This document shows positions 52,421 through 60,037 of a stretch of 64,000 nucleotides of DNA, one piece after another. The notes beneath the pieces were generated by a model that worked only from the letters and a program-made list of their open reading frames with translations, ran no database searches and was not told where the DNA came from. The stretch comes from Alphaproteobacteria bacterium (GTDB lineage: Bacteria; Pseudomonadota; Alphaproteobacteria; UBA8366; GCA-2717185). Numbering within the stretch: position 1 is the stretch's first letter; each line of letters starts with the position of its first letter. Both the position numbers and the translations under genes were made by a program. The stretch lies in NCBI GenBank assembly GCA_040905865.1, contig JBBDQU010000053.1:1-64000 (forward strand). Direction: 5' to 3'.

Positions 52421-53308
52421 TTGTTGCATACCAGAATTCCCGGCGTACTGCAGGTGATAAAGCCGAATGGAAACGCGGCGCCGGTCGTTCTCGATTCGCC
52501 GCATAGCGGGACGGAGTATCCCGCCGATTTCAGCTGTGTCACGCCGATGAATATCATGCGCAAGGCGGAAGACAGTTTCGTCGATGAATTGTTCATGGCA
52601 GCGCCGGATTGCGGGGCCAGCCTGCAGACGGCGCTGTTTCCACGTTCCTATATCGATCCGAACCGCTCATTGCAGGATATCGATGCGGCGTTGCTGGCCG
52701 GCCCCTGGCCGGAATCGGTCTGCCCCAGCGAAAAGACCCGGCTGGGTCATGGCCTTGTTTGGCGTATCTGCCCCCCCGGGCATCCGATCTACGACCGGAA
52801 GCTCGAAGTGTCGGAAATGCGGAACCGGATCGAAATATACTGGCGCCCCTATCATGAAACGCTTCGGCGGACACTGGACGAAACCCATGAACGGTTCGGC
52901 GAAGTCTGGCATATCAATTGCCACTCGATGCCTACCTCCGTGATGCCATACGCCCAGGGCGGGATTTCCGGCTGGGGGGATTTCGTGCTGGGAGATCGCG
53001 ACGGGTCCACCTGTTCGACCGATTTTACGCAATTCGTGGCCGAAACATTGCGGGGGTACGGTTACGATGTCCGGATAAACGACCCCTATAAAGGCGTGGA
53101 ACTAATCCGGGCGCATTCTGATCCGGCAAACGGACGGCACGGCCTGCAGATTGAAATCAACCGCGCGATTTATATGGATGAATGTCGTCTGGAGCGGAAT
53201 GGCGGCTTCGCGGTGCTTCAGAACGACATGACCCGGCTCGTCAAAGCGATTTGCCGCCATACCCGCGACCAGCTTACGCGACCCGGTTCCCGAAACGTCA
53301 GCTCGTGA
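52421..53308 (+). CDS. N-formylglutamate amidohydrolase
   Basis: A 295-residue HutG-type (or related) hydrolase. [13 protein letters not shown] near the N-terminus, [11 protein letters not shown] and [15 protein letters not shown] contain the family's His-based metal motif. The protein probably hydrolyses N-formylglutamate in histidine breakdown, or a related formyl amide. Start is uncertain: TTG 52421 has AAGG six bases before it, whereas ATG 52307 would add 38 residues without family match. It is divergent from argE. No other hut gene is in the window, so the pathway assignment is inference. Confidence 0.8.
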   Translation: MLHTRIPGVLQVIKPNGNAAPVVLDSPHSGTEYPADFSCVTPMNIMRKAEDSFVDELFMAAPDCGASLQTALFPRSYIDPNRSLQDIDAALLAGPWPESVCPSEKTRLGHGLVWRICPPGHPIYDRKLEVSEMRNRIEIYWRPYHETLRRTLDETHERFGEVWHINCHSMPTSVMPYAQGGISGWGDFVLGDRDGSTCSTDFTQFVAETLRGYGYDVRINDPYKGVELIRAHSDPANGRHGLQIEINRAIYMDECRLERNGGFAVLQNDMTRLVKAICRHTRDQLTRPGSRNVSS

Positions 53309-54065
53309 ACTGTTCCTTGAGGATACGCTCCTCCAGGCCGTGTTCCTTGTCGAACAGGATCGAAACGGCCAGTTCCGCCGCTTCGCGGACTTCGACCGAA
53401 GCAACGTCCCGGATTTCGGTGCCGTCCGCCACGGCGCTGACCGGCCTTTTCTTCGGTTCCAGCACATCGAAGCGAATTATGGCATTGTGCGGCAGCAGAG
53501 CGCCGCGCCACCGGCGAGGCCGAAAGGCGCTGATCGGTGTGAGTGCGAGTACGCCCGAACCGATCGGCACGATCGGCCCGTGGGCCGACAGGTTGTATGC
53601 CGTGCTACCCGCCGGGGTCGCGACCAGGACGCCGTCACAGATCATTTCCGCCATCCGTTCGATCCCGTCGATCAGGATGCGGATTTTCGCCGCCTGACGC
53701 GTTTCGCGCAGCAGGGAGACTTCGTTGATGGCAAGCGCCTCGTTTTCAGATCCGTCGATGCCAAGGCTTTTCAATCGCAATGGCACAAATTTTTCCGCTT
53801 CCGCGTCCGCCAGGCGCTCGAACAGCGAATCTTCCTGGTACTTGTTCATCAGGAAACCAACCGACCCGCGGTTCATGCCATATATCGGGACGTCGCGGCC
53901 CATCGATTCATGCAGGCATTGCAGAATGAATCCGTCGCCGCCCAGCGCGACGATAATATCCGCTTCGGCAACAGGAACATGCGGATATCGCTTGCATAGG
54001 ACCTTCATGGCTTCCTTGGCGCGGGGCGACCCGGATCCGACGAACGCAATTTTCTTGTTTTGCAT
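53298..54065 (-). CDS. nadK: NAD kinase
   Basis: A 255-residue enzyme that phosphorylates NAD to NADP. Motif [14 protein letters not shown] (GGDG), [25 protein letters not shown] (NE), [22 protein letters not shown] are all present. Length is typical for the bacterial short form. I take ATG 54065 for the start. The convergent amidohydrolase gene overlaps its end by about ten bases. It is a single gene, probably with its own promoter. Confidence 0.93.
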   Translation of the reverse strand: MQNKKIAFVGSGSPRAKEAMKVLCKRYPHVPVAEADIIVALGGDGFILQCLHESMGRDVPIYGMNRGSVGFLMNKYQEDSLFERLADAEAEKFVPLRLKSLGIDGSENEALAINEVSLLRETRQAAKIRILIDGIERMAEMICDGVLVATPAGSTAYNLSAHGPIVPIGSGVLALTPISAFRPRRWRGALLPHNAIIRFDVLEPKKRPVSAVADGTEIRDVASVEVREAAELAVSILFDKEHGLEERILKEQFTS

Positions 54066-54164
54066 GGGTGGTTCCCGTGAGAATAGCGCTGAATTCAGGC
54101 AAAACCGCGACTGAACGGCCCGGTTTTCGAACAATACCGGCCCGCTATACCGATGGGAAGTCAG

Positions 54165-54275
54165 ATGTTGAAATTAGGGCAGGCGGCGATCTTCGACCTT
54201 GCGAAAATGATGGGTTTCGAACTGATTACGGTAAGCGACGGACGCGAATTCGCCCATCAGGTCATAGTCGAATAG
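54165..54275 (+). CDS. Possible small protein of 36 residues
   Basis: A short frame behind a very good GGGAAG site, four bases before ATG 54165. The product ([21 protein letters not shown], then a GREFAH segment) looks protein-like rather than random, but I know no family. It stops 11 bases before the next gene's start, in the same direction, so it could be a leader or a small operon member. Evidence is only the ribosome site, length and position. Confidence 0.35.
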   Translation: MLKLGQAAIFDLAKMMGFELITVSDGREFAHQVIVE

Positions 54276-54286
54276 CGGGGAGGCCG

Positions 54287-54691
54287 ATGTTGGAACAGGA
54301 TGCCGTTCTATTCGCCAACGAAGCGTTTTACCGCGCTTTTGCCGATTGCGATGTGGCGGCGATGGAGGCGCTATGGGCGCAATCGGCGCCGGTCTGCTGC
54401 ATCCATCCTGGCTGGGAGGCGATTCATGGACGTGAAGACGTGCTGAACAGCTGGCGGGCGATCCTGACCGGGGCCGCTCCGCCACGGATCGTCTGTCTTG
54501 CGCCGCAGGTATATTTTTTCGGCAATGCGGCGTTTGTCGTCTGTTTCGAAGGAATAGATGGAAATTATCTGATTGCGACAAATTACTTCGTGCGGGAAGG
54601 CGGGCGCTGGCGGATGGTTCACCATCAGGCTGGGCCGACCCGGTTCACACCGGGCGACATACCGACCGAGGAAGCGCCCTCGATCAACTGA
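54287..54691 (+). CDS. SnoaL-like / NTF2-fold protein
   Basis: A 134-residue protein of the nuclear-transport-factor-2 / SnoaL-like fold. ANEAFYRAFADCDVAAMEALWA, CCIHPGWEAIHGREDVLNSWRAIL and GGRWRMVHHQAG match the family's helix-sheet pattern. Members are isomerases, dehydratases or binding proteins. The ATG 54287 has GGGGAGG three bases earlier. No substrate can be read. A possible 36-residue reading frame lies just upstream. Confidence 0.75.
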   Translation: MLEQDAVLFANEAFYRAFADCDVAAMEALWAQSAPVCCIHPGWEAIHGREDVLNSWRAILTGAAPPRIVCLAPQVYFFGNAAFVVCFEGIDGNYLIATNYFVREGGRWRMVHHQAGPTRFTPGDIPTEEAPSIN

Positions 54692-54709
54692 TCCAGCCGC
54701 CGGCCCGGC

Positions 54710-55135
54710 TCAATCCGACAGGGCCAGGCGCATATCCACCCTGTTGCGGTCGCCGGTCCTCTGATAGGTCACCGAATCCATTATCGTCATGATCAGGTGG
54801 ATGCCGAGACCGCCGATCGGCCTGTCCTCCACGTCGCCGGACATATCCGCCTCTGACTGTCGGGTCAGGTCAAAAGGCGCGCCGTCGTCTTCACAGGTCA
54901 CGTGGAGCCATCCGTCAGCCAGTGACAGCCGTACTTCGATGACATGGGGCATCGTATCCGCTGCATCGTATCCATAACTGATCGTGTTGGTCAGCAATTC
55001 CTCCAGGACGAGCGTCAACCGGTGTTCCAGCGGAAGCAATTCACTGTGTTCGCTGCAGAACGCGGAAACCGCAGATGTGGCACGGTTCAGTTCTTCCAGA
55101 TTATTGGTCACCGTGACGGCTGTTTCCGCGGCCAT
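54710..55135 (-). CDS. Serine-protein kinase / anti-sigma-factor ATPase (RsbW-like)
   Basis: A 141-residue GHKL-type ATPase. ALVLEELLTNTISYGYDAAD is the N-box, LHVTCEDDGAPFD the G1-like box, and IGGLGIHLIMTIMD the G2 box. This is the RsbW/SpoIIAB fold that phosphorylates an STAS partner and binds sigma factor. The STAS protein and SpoIIE-type phosphatase lie in the same 5 kb block, so it is probably the partner-switching kinase. The start at 55135 follows AGGAAAAATGAC. It is separated from the FecR gene (divergent) by 143 bases. Confidence 0.85.
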   Translation of the reverse strand: MAAETAVTVTNNLEELNRATSAVSAFCSEHSELLPLEHRLTLVLEELLTNTISYGYDAADTMPHVIEVRLSLADGWLHVTCEDDGAPFDLTRQSEADMSGDVEDRPIGGLGIHLIMTIMDSVTYQRTGDRNRVDMRLALSD

Positions 55136-55278
55136 GTCATTTTTCCTGAACGTACGACCATGCAACGCTAACGTATATTCGGGTCAATTGCATACCGGAC
55201 TTCCGATTAAACTGTGGCAATAGCGGCCATTCTGAACGATAGTCTGTTAATCATTCGCTGTTATCGACGGAGATTTCC

Positions 55279-55734
55279 ATGCGCCTTGGAGGGAAATTAT
55301 TTATTGCGGCAATTGTATCGGGGCTGCTGCCAACCTTCGTCGCCGCGGCGCAGCCGGAGCGGATAGGGCAGTTGCGCAGTGTGTCGGGGGAAGCATTTGT
55401 GGTGCGTGGCGATGCGCGCCAGCCGGCAATTGTCGGCAATACCGTACAACAGAAAGATATCATCGAAACAGGCCAGGACGGCGCCGTCGGCATCACCTTC
55501 GATGACAATTCGGTTTTTTCGACCGGACCGAACAGCAATGTCAGCCTGGAAGAGTTCAAATACAACCCGTCGACGCTGAAGGGATCGTTCCTGGCCAAGC
55601 TGGGCAAGGGAACGCTATCAGTAATTTCCGGCGATATCGCGCGCGGCTCGCCGGAAGCGATGAAGATCCGCACACCATCGGCGATACTAGGCGTCCGGGG
55701 CACGCGTTTCCTCGTCCGGGTTGACGAGCAATAG
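55279..55734 (+). CDS. FecR-domain exported protein
   Basis: A 151-residue protein with a signal peptide (LFIAAIVSGLLPTFVAAA) and a FecR-type domain. IGQLRSVSGEAFVVRGD, the GNTVQQKDIIETGQDGAVGITFDDNSVFSTGPNSNVSLEEF segment, and MKIRTPSAILGVRGTRFLVRVD are the family's repeated beta motifs. FecR-domain proteins sit in the periplasm and work with sensor or CHASE2 proteins. An OmpA lipoprotein gene follows by 17 bases on the same strand. Both are convergent to the CHASE2-SpoIIE phosphatase gene. Confidence 0.85.
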   Translation: MRLGGKLFIAAIVSGLLPTFVAAAQPERIGQLRSVSGEAFVVRGDARQPAIVGNTVQQKDIIETGQDGAVGITFDDNSVFSTGPNSNVSLEEFKYNPSTLKGSFLAKLGKGTLSVISGDIARGSPEAMKIRTPSAILGVRGTRFLVRVDEQ

Positions 55735-55751
55735 GCGAAGGGACGCGGCGA

Positions 55752-56363
55752 ATGTTTCAAGGTCGATTGTTCAAGGGACTGGCAATTCTGGCGGTGTTGC
55801 TGGCATCGGCCTGCGCGGAACCGCGCCTTGGCAAGAACCTGGTAATCGTATTACCGGATGAGAACGGCAACGTCGGCGCAGTCACCGTGACGGACGGCAA
55901 GAACGAGGTCCTTCTGGACAGCGCGCTGGCGGCGGCAAAGATCACGTCCGGTAACAGGGTCGAACCGGTGGCTGTGACCAATGAGGATGTCGATGGTATC
56001 TTTGCCCGCGCCCTGGCGGCGCAACCGAGACCGCCGAAACGATTCCGGCTGTATTTTATTCGCGACAGCGATGACCTTACCGAGGAATCGGAGAAAGAAT
56101 TCGAACTCGTTTTCGCCGATGTCAAGAAACGCAGCGCCTATGAAGTTCAGGTGACAGGCCATACCGATACGACAGGCGATGAATCCTATAATGCACAGCT
56201 GTCCATCAAACGGGCGGCGGCGATCCGGGACAGGCTGGTATCGCGCGGGATCGATTCCGCGCTGATTGAGGTTTACGGTCGCGGCGAATGGGATTTGTAT
56301 ATCAGGACAAAGGACGAATTCACCGAACCGCGGAACCGCCGCGTAGAGGTGATGATCCGCTAA
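55752..56363 (+). CDS. OmpA-domain outer-membrane lipoprotein
   Basis: A 203-residue lipoprotein. Lipobox ASAC near residue 21, a linker, and an OmpA-type peptidoglycan-binding domain at about residues 95-203: LYFIRDSDDLTEESEKEF, VQVTGHTDTTGDESYNAQLSIKRAAAIRDRLVSRG and NRRVEVMIR. It anchors an outer-membrane or periplasmic complex to the cell wall. It follows the FecR gene directly, suggesting the two work together in a periplasmic signal relay with the downstream CHASE2 sensor. The convergent phosphatase gene ends 30 bases after its stop. Confidence 0.85.
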   Translation: MFQGRLFKGLAILAVLLASACAEPRLGKNLVIVLPDENGNVGAVTVTDGKNEVLLDSALAAAKITSGNRVEPVAVTNEDVDGIFARALAAQPRPPKRFRLYFIRDSDDLTEESEKEFELVFADVKKRSAYEVQVTGHTDTTGDESYNAQLSIKRAAAIRDRLVSRGIDSALIEVYGRGEWDLYIRTKDEFTEPRNRRVEVMIR

Positions 56364-56393
56364 AATCATAATTGACGATTTGAATGTTTTTCG

Positions 56394-58514
56394 TCAGTCC
56401 CCGGATGCCGGACCGAGGTAGCGCAGGACGAGGATGGTGACATCGTCGGATGCTTCCGCGCCATCGACGAACCGTTCGATATCCGAATTGATCGCCTTGA
56501 CGATTGAGGCGCAATCCGCGCCATCCGCCACATGGGTCAGCGTGTCGATCAGGCGCGTTGCGGTATAGAGGTCGCTGTAGCCGTTCATCGCTTCGGATAC
56601 CCCATCCGTATACAGGATGATCGCCTCACCCGGGTTCAGGCGGTAATTGTCGCGCGGATACTCAAAATCGTCGAGGACGCATAGTGGCGGGCCGCCGCCC
56701 ATTTCCAGCGGCCTGGGGCGCTGACCGGCCGCCAGCAGGACCGGCGCGTCATGACCTGCGTTACAGAATTCGACGTTGCCGGTATGGATGTCCAGTATGC
56801 CCGCCAGCGCAGTCACGAACATCATCGCGGGGTTTTCCCTGGAAATTTCCGCATTCGCTTCGGTCATGATTTCGTCTATCGCGACCTTGCGACGCATGGC
56901 GCTGCTTTTGTAAAGCGCCTTCGATAATGCCATGAACAGCGACGCCGGTATGCCCTTGCCGGACACATCGCCGACGATGAAGAAAAGATGATTCTCGTCC
57001 ACCATGGCGAAATCGTAGAGGTCGCCACCGACTGCTTTCGCCGGTTCCAGCATTGCGTAGAGGTCGAATTCCTGGTGTTCCGGAAAGGCGGGGAAGGTGC
57101 TGGGCAGAATGCCCAGCTGGATGCTTCGTGCGGCTTCCAGTTCGCCTTCCAGCTTCGCTGCTTCGGCGCGTTCGTTTTCCAGATCGGTTTGCAGTAGCCG
57201 GCGTTTCCGCTCGGTATCGACCAGCGTCGCGCCCAGCAGCAGGGCGAAGACCGTGACGTCTGAAAGCCCTGCGAAAGATGTGTCGATCCGCATCCCGAAA
57301 TAATGATGGGCGCCCCATGCGGTGCCGGCCAGCAGGGCGATCATGACGCCAAGCGGTATTACGGCCCATTTAGGTTTCAGAAAAGGTGTCAGCACAATCA
57401 GGACTATCCCGGACAACAGAAGCAACCCGAGTTCCAGCCAATCCGCGTAGTGCGGTCGGTCGAGCAACTGGCCGGTTATAAGGGATTCCAACAGCATGGC
57501 GTGAATTTCGATGCCGTTTACCCGATTGGCCAAGGGGATGGATTTCGCGTCGACCAGACCCAGCGCGCTGCTGCCGAGCAGGACGAGCTTGCCGGGTATC
57601 CGCTCCCGTTCAATTCCACCGTCGAGCAGGGTGCCGGCGGATACATATCGTTCCCCGCGCGGTTCGGTGAAATTTACCCAGGCGCGCCCGTCCGGTTCGG
57701 TCGGGATGAAAATATCGGCAACGGCGATCCCGCTGATCCTGTCGCCATCGCGGTGGATGGTATAGTTCGGCGCGCCGACCGCCAGGCGCAGCATTTCCAC
57801 TGTCAGTGTCGGTGTGATCGTGCCGTCGATGTTGACGGCGAGCGGCACGCGGCGAATGATGCCGTCGCGTTCCGGCAGGACGTTGAGGACCGCGTGGCTG
57901 GGGGCCGCATCAACAAGCAGTTCAAGACTTTGCAGTGCGGTTGGAAAATAGGGCAGTAGCGGCGCTGCCGGTCCGCCCCGTTCGATCACGGGGACCTGCG
58001 CAACAAGTCTGGATACCACCGTCGGCCTGAATTCCAGCGCGCCGATACCCAGAACCGCCGGCGCTGACGACAGGGCCCTGGCAAGCCGCTGGTCGTGCGG
58101 TTCCAGTTTCGCAATCGCCGCCTTGGTCGCGTCATCGAGGAAGGGATAGTCGGACAGCAGAAGATGCGGCGACAGCCGGTCCGGTTCCGCGAAGACAATA
58201 TCGAACCCGATCGCCAGCGGCTCCAGCGCCGAAATCCTGTCGACGAGATCGGCCATCAGGTTGCGCGGCCATGGCCATTGACCGTAACGGGCCAGGCTTT
58301 CCTCGTCGATATCGACAATGATGACGGGAAGCTGACTTTGCCAGGCGCGGGGTTCCATGACCTGCAAGGTATCGAACAGGGCGGTCCGCAGGGATTCCAT
58401 CGGCGCCGGGTTTGTGGCGCGGACGCCGAGAAATACAACAAGGCAAAGGAGCGCCAGCGTCCGGCCGCGCCAATGGAACAACGGCGCAAACGCGTCCAGT
58501 TTGAAGCGGCGCAC
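56394..58514 (-). CDS. CHASE2 sensor with C-terminal SpoIIE-type phosphatase
   Basis: A 706-residue membrane protein. A signal-anchor near the start, an extracytoplasmic CHASE2 domain (about 45-340: VDIDEESLARYGQWPWPR, VRFDIVFAEPD-like segment, NVLPERDGIIRRVPL), and three helices (about 360-435). Then a coiled coil (about 440-475) and a PP2C/SpoIIE phosphatase (about 480-700) with AVGGDLYDFA, GDVSGKGIPASLFMA, CNAGHDAP, LYTDGVSEAMNG and SDDVTILVLR. CHASE2 domains are often paired with FecR-like proteins. Its phosphatase would activate an STAS anti-anti-sigma factor, and such a gene lies upstream on the same strand. Confidence 0.88.
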   Translation of the reverse strand: MRRFKLDAFAPLFHWRGRTLALLCLVVFLGVRATNPAPMESLRTALFDTLQVMEPRAWQSQLPVIIVDIDEESLARYGQWPWPRNLMADLVDRISALEPLAIGFDIVFAEPDRLSPHLLLSDYPFLDDATKAAIAKLEPHDQRLARALSSAPAVLGIGALEFRPTVVSRLVAQVPVIERGGPAAPLLPYFPTALQSLELLVDAAPSHAVLNVLPERDGIIRRVPLAVNIDGTITPTLTVEMLRLAVGAPNYTIHRDGDRISGIAVADIFIPTEPDGRAWVNFTEPRGERYVSAGTLLDGGIERERIPGKLVLLGSSALGLVDAKSIPLANRVNGIEIHAMLLESLITGQLLDRPHYADWLELGLLLLSGIVLIVLTPFLKPKWAVIPLGVMIALLAGTAWGAHHYFGMRIDTSFAGLSDVTVFALLLGATLVDTERKRRLLQTDLENERAEAAKLEGELEAARSIQLGILPSTFPAFPEHQEFDLYAMLEPAKAVGGDLYDFAMVDENHLFFIVGDVSGKGIPASLFMALSKALYKSSAMRRKVAIDEIMTEANAEISRENPAMMFVTALAGILDIHTGNVEFCNAGHDAPVLLAAGQRPRPLEMGGGPPLCVLDDFEYPRDNYRLNPGEAIILYTDGVSEAMNGYSDLYTATRLIDTLTHVADGADCASIVKAINSDIERFVDGAEASDDVTILVLRYLGPASGD

Positions 58515-58523
58515 TATTGCTCC

Positions 58524-59483
58524 TTATACGACAATTTCCCGACCATCATAGGCCGACGATACGATCAGCGAGTCGCCTTCCTCGCTCAATTCCTCGTACC
58601 GGATGGTCTCTTGCATGATGCGCTCGATCATGGCGTCGTCGTAATTGGGTTCGTGATGATACATGCAGAGATGTTTTGCGCCGGCCCGCTGCGCCAGTTC
58701 GACGCCGATAATGTTGCTGGAATGGCCCCAGTCTTCCTTGATGGAAATCGAATCCGCCAGTGAATACATGGCATCGAAAATGACCAGATCGGCGCCGCGG
58801 AGGAAATGGATAAAGGGATAGTCGTCGTCGATCAGTTCGAATTTATGTTCTGAATCCGTCGTATAAACGATCGATTTTCCGTTTTTCTCGAACCGGTATC
58901 CATAGGAATCGCCGGAATGGTGCTGCTTCAGCGCGCGGACAGTCACGCCATCGACAACGTATTCCTTGCCGGGCTCCAGTGTTACAAATTGAATATCCGC
59001 GCCCAGCGCGGCCCATGGAACGGGGAAGCCGGGCTCCGAATGCTGCCGCCGATAGGCTTCCTCCAGATTTGCGTGGCATCCGTGAATGACGACCTTGAAG
59101 CCCGGCACATAGGCGGGCACGAAAAACGGAAATCCCATGATGTGATCCCAATGGGGATGGGACTGGAAAATATTGATGACCTTTTCCTTGTTCGGGTATT
59201 TCTGGGCCATGATGGCGTTGCCGAATTCCCGGCCGCCGCTGCCCATGTCGCAGAGAATATGCTGCGTGCCGCCACTTTCTATTTCGACGCAGGACGAATT
59301 TCCGCCGAACGTGCCGGAGACCGAAAATGCGAGTTTCTCGTCGATAAAGGTTTCGAGGCGTTCCGGTGTGCTGATGTCGTGTCCAATGCTTTCCCGCAGC
59401 GCGCGGCGGATTTTTTCCCGCACGGCAACCGCGTTCAAAGGGGTTGGCAGGGATCCGCGTGTACCCCAGAACCGAACCAGCAT
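58524..59483 (-). CDS. Metallo-beta-lactamase-fold hydrolase
   Basis: A 319-residue MBL protein. LVRFWGTRGSLPTP at the start, the metal motif SHPHWDHIMGFPFF (HxHxDH), the Asp/His of TTDSEHKFELIDDD, and the last motif GHSSNIIGVELAQRAGAKHLCMYHHEP are present. It is related to the RNase Z/PhnP-like or cyclic-nucleotide-phosphodiesterase-like branch. It sits between the CHASE2-SpoIIE and the STAS genes, same strand, so it may turn over a small messenger in that pathway. The start is ATG 59483, with GGGAG eight bases before it. Confidence 0.8.
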   Translation of the reverse strand: MLVRFWGTRGSLPTPLNAVAVREKIRRALRESIGHDISTPERLETFIDEKLAFSVSGTFGGNSSCVEIESGGTQHILCDMGSGGREFGNAIMAQKYPNKEKVINIFQSHPHWDHIMGFPFFVPAYVPGFKVVIHGCHANLEEAYRRQHSEPGFPVPWAALGADIQFVTLEPGKEYVVDGVTVRALKQHHSGDSYGYRFEKNGKSIVYTTDSEHKFELIDDDYPFIHFLRGADLVIFDAMYSLADSISIKEDWGHSSNIIGVELAQRAGAKHLCMYHHEPNYDDAMIERIMQETIRYEELSEEGDSLIVSSAYDGREIVV

Positions 59484-59539
59484 TCCTGAAACTCCCTGAA
59501 TCATTTAGGCCGGATCACAGCCCGGACAATTGTTGTCGT

Positions 59540-59905
59540 TTATCGCGCCGCGTATGCCGCGGCGGCATCGCTGGAAAGAGCCGTCAGCGCGGATTCAACG
59601 GTATCGAATATCTGGACCACGAAATTGAACCGGCTGATTTCGAAAACCTCGTTCACTTCCGGGATCAGGCCGGCAACGGCAATCGGGACATTCGCCACCT
59701 TGCCCTGTTTTGCCGCGATCATCAGCGCCCGAAGACCGACACTGCTGATATAGGGAATGCCGGTGAAATCGATGATGACAGCGCTGCCGCGTGCGCCGAC
59801 AATACCCAGTAACATCGCCTGAAACTCCGGCGTCGTTGACTGGTCGAGCCGTCCCGACGGCGCCAGCACAATGACGTCGCCAAATTGCGATTCAGTAATT
59901 TCCAT
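59540..59905 (-). CDS. STAS-domain anti-sigma-factor antagonist
   Basis: A 121-residue STAS protein (SpoIIAA/RsbV fold). IVLAPSGRLDQSTTPEFQAMLL, then VIIDFTGIPYISSVGLRALMIAAKQGK contains the phosphorylatable Ser in the D-x-SS pattern, followed by IPEVNEVFEISRF. It is the substrate for the SpoIIE-type phosphatase and the RsbW-like kinase in this block. The start at ATG 59905 follows AAGGGGCAGGG. It leads a minus-strand set STAS, MBL hydrolase, CHASE2-SpoIIE, which supports a partner-switching signal path. Confidence 0.88.
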   Translation of the reverse strand: MEITESQFGDVIVLAPSGRLDQSTTPEFQAMLLGIVGARGSAVIIDFTGIPYISSVGLRALMIAAKQGKVANVPIAVAGLIPEVNEVFEISRFNFVVQIFDTVESALTALSSDAAAAYAAR

Positions 59906-60037
59906 GCCCTGCCCCTTTTTGAACTTGCCCAAACGCGTTGAATCGCGTTTTCCCTGCCACCTATTTTCGTGAAACCCGCTTCGGTAAGCAATCGGTTTAA
60001 TCGGTGTCGATGTGGCGGGCGCCATGATGAAGTAAGC

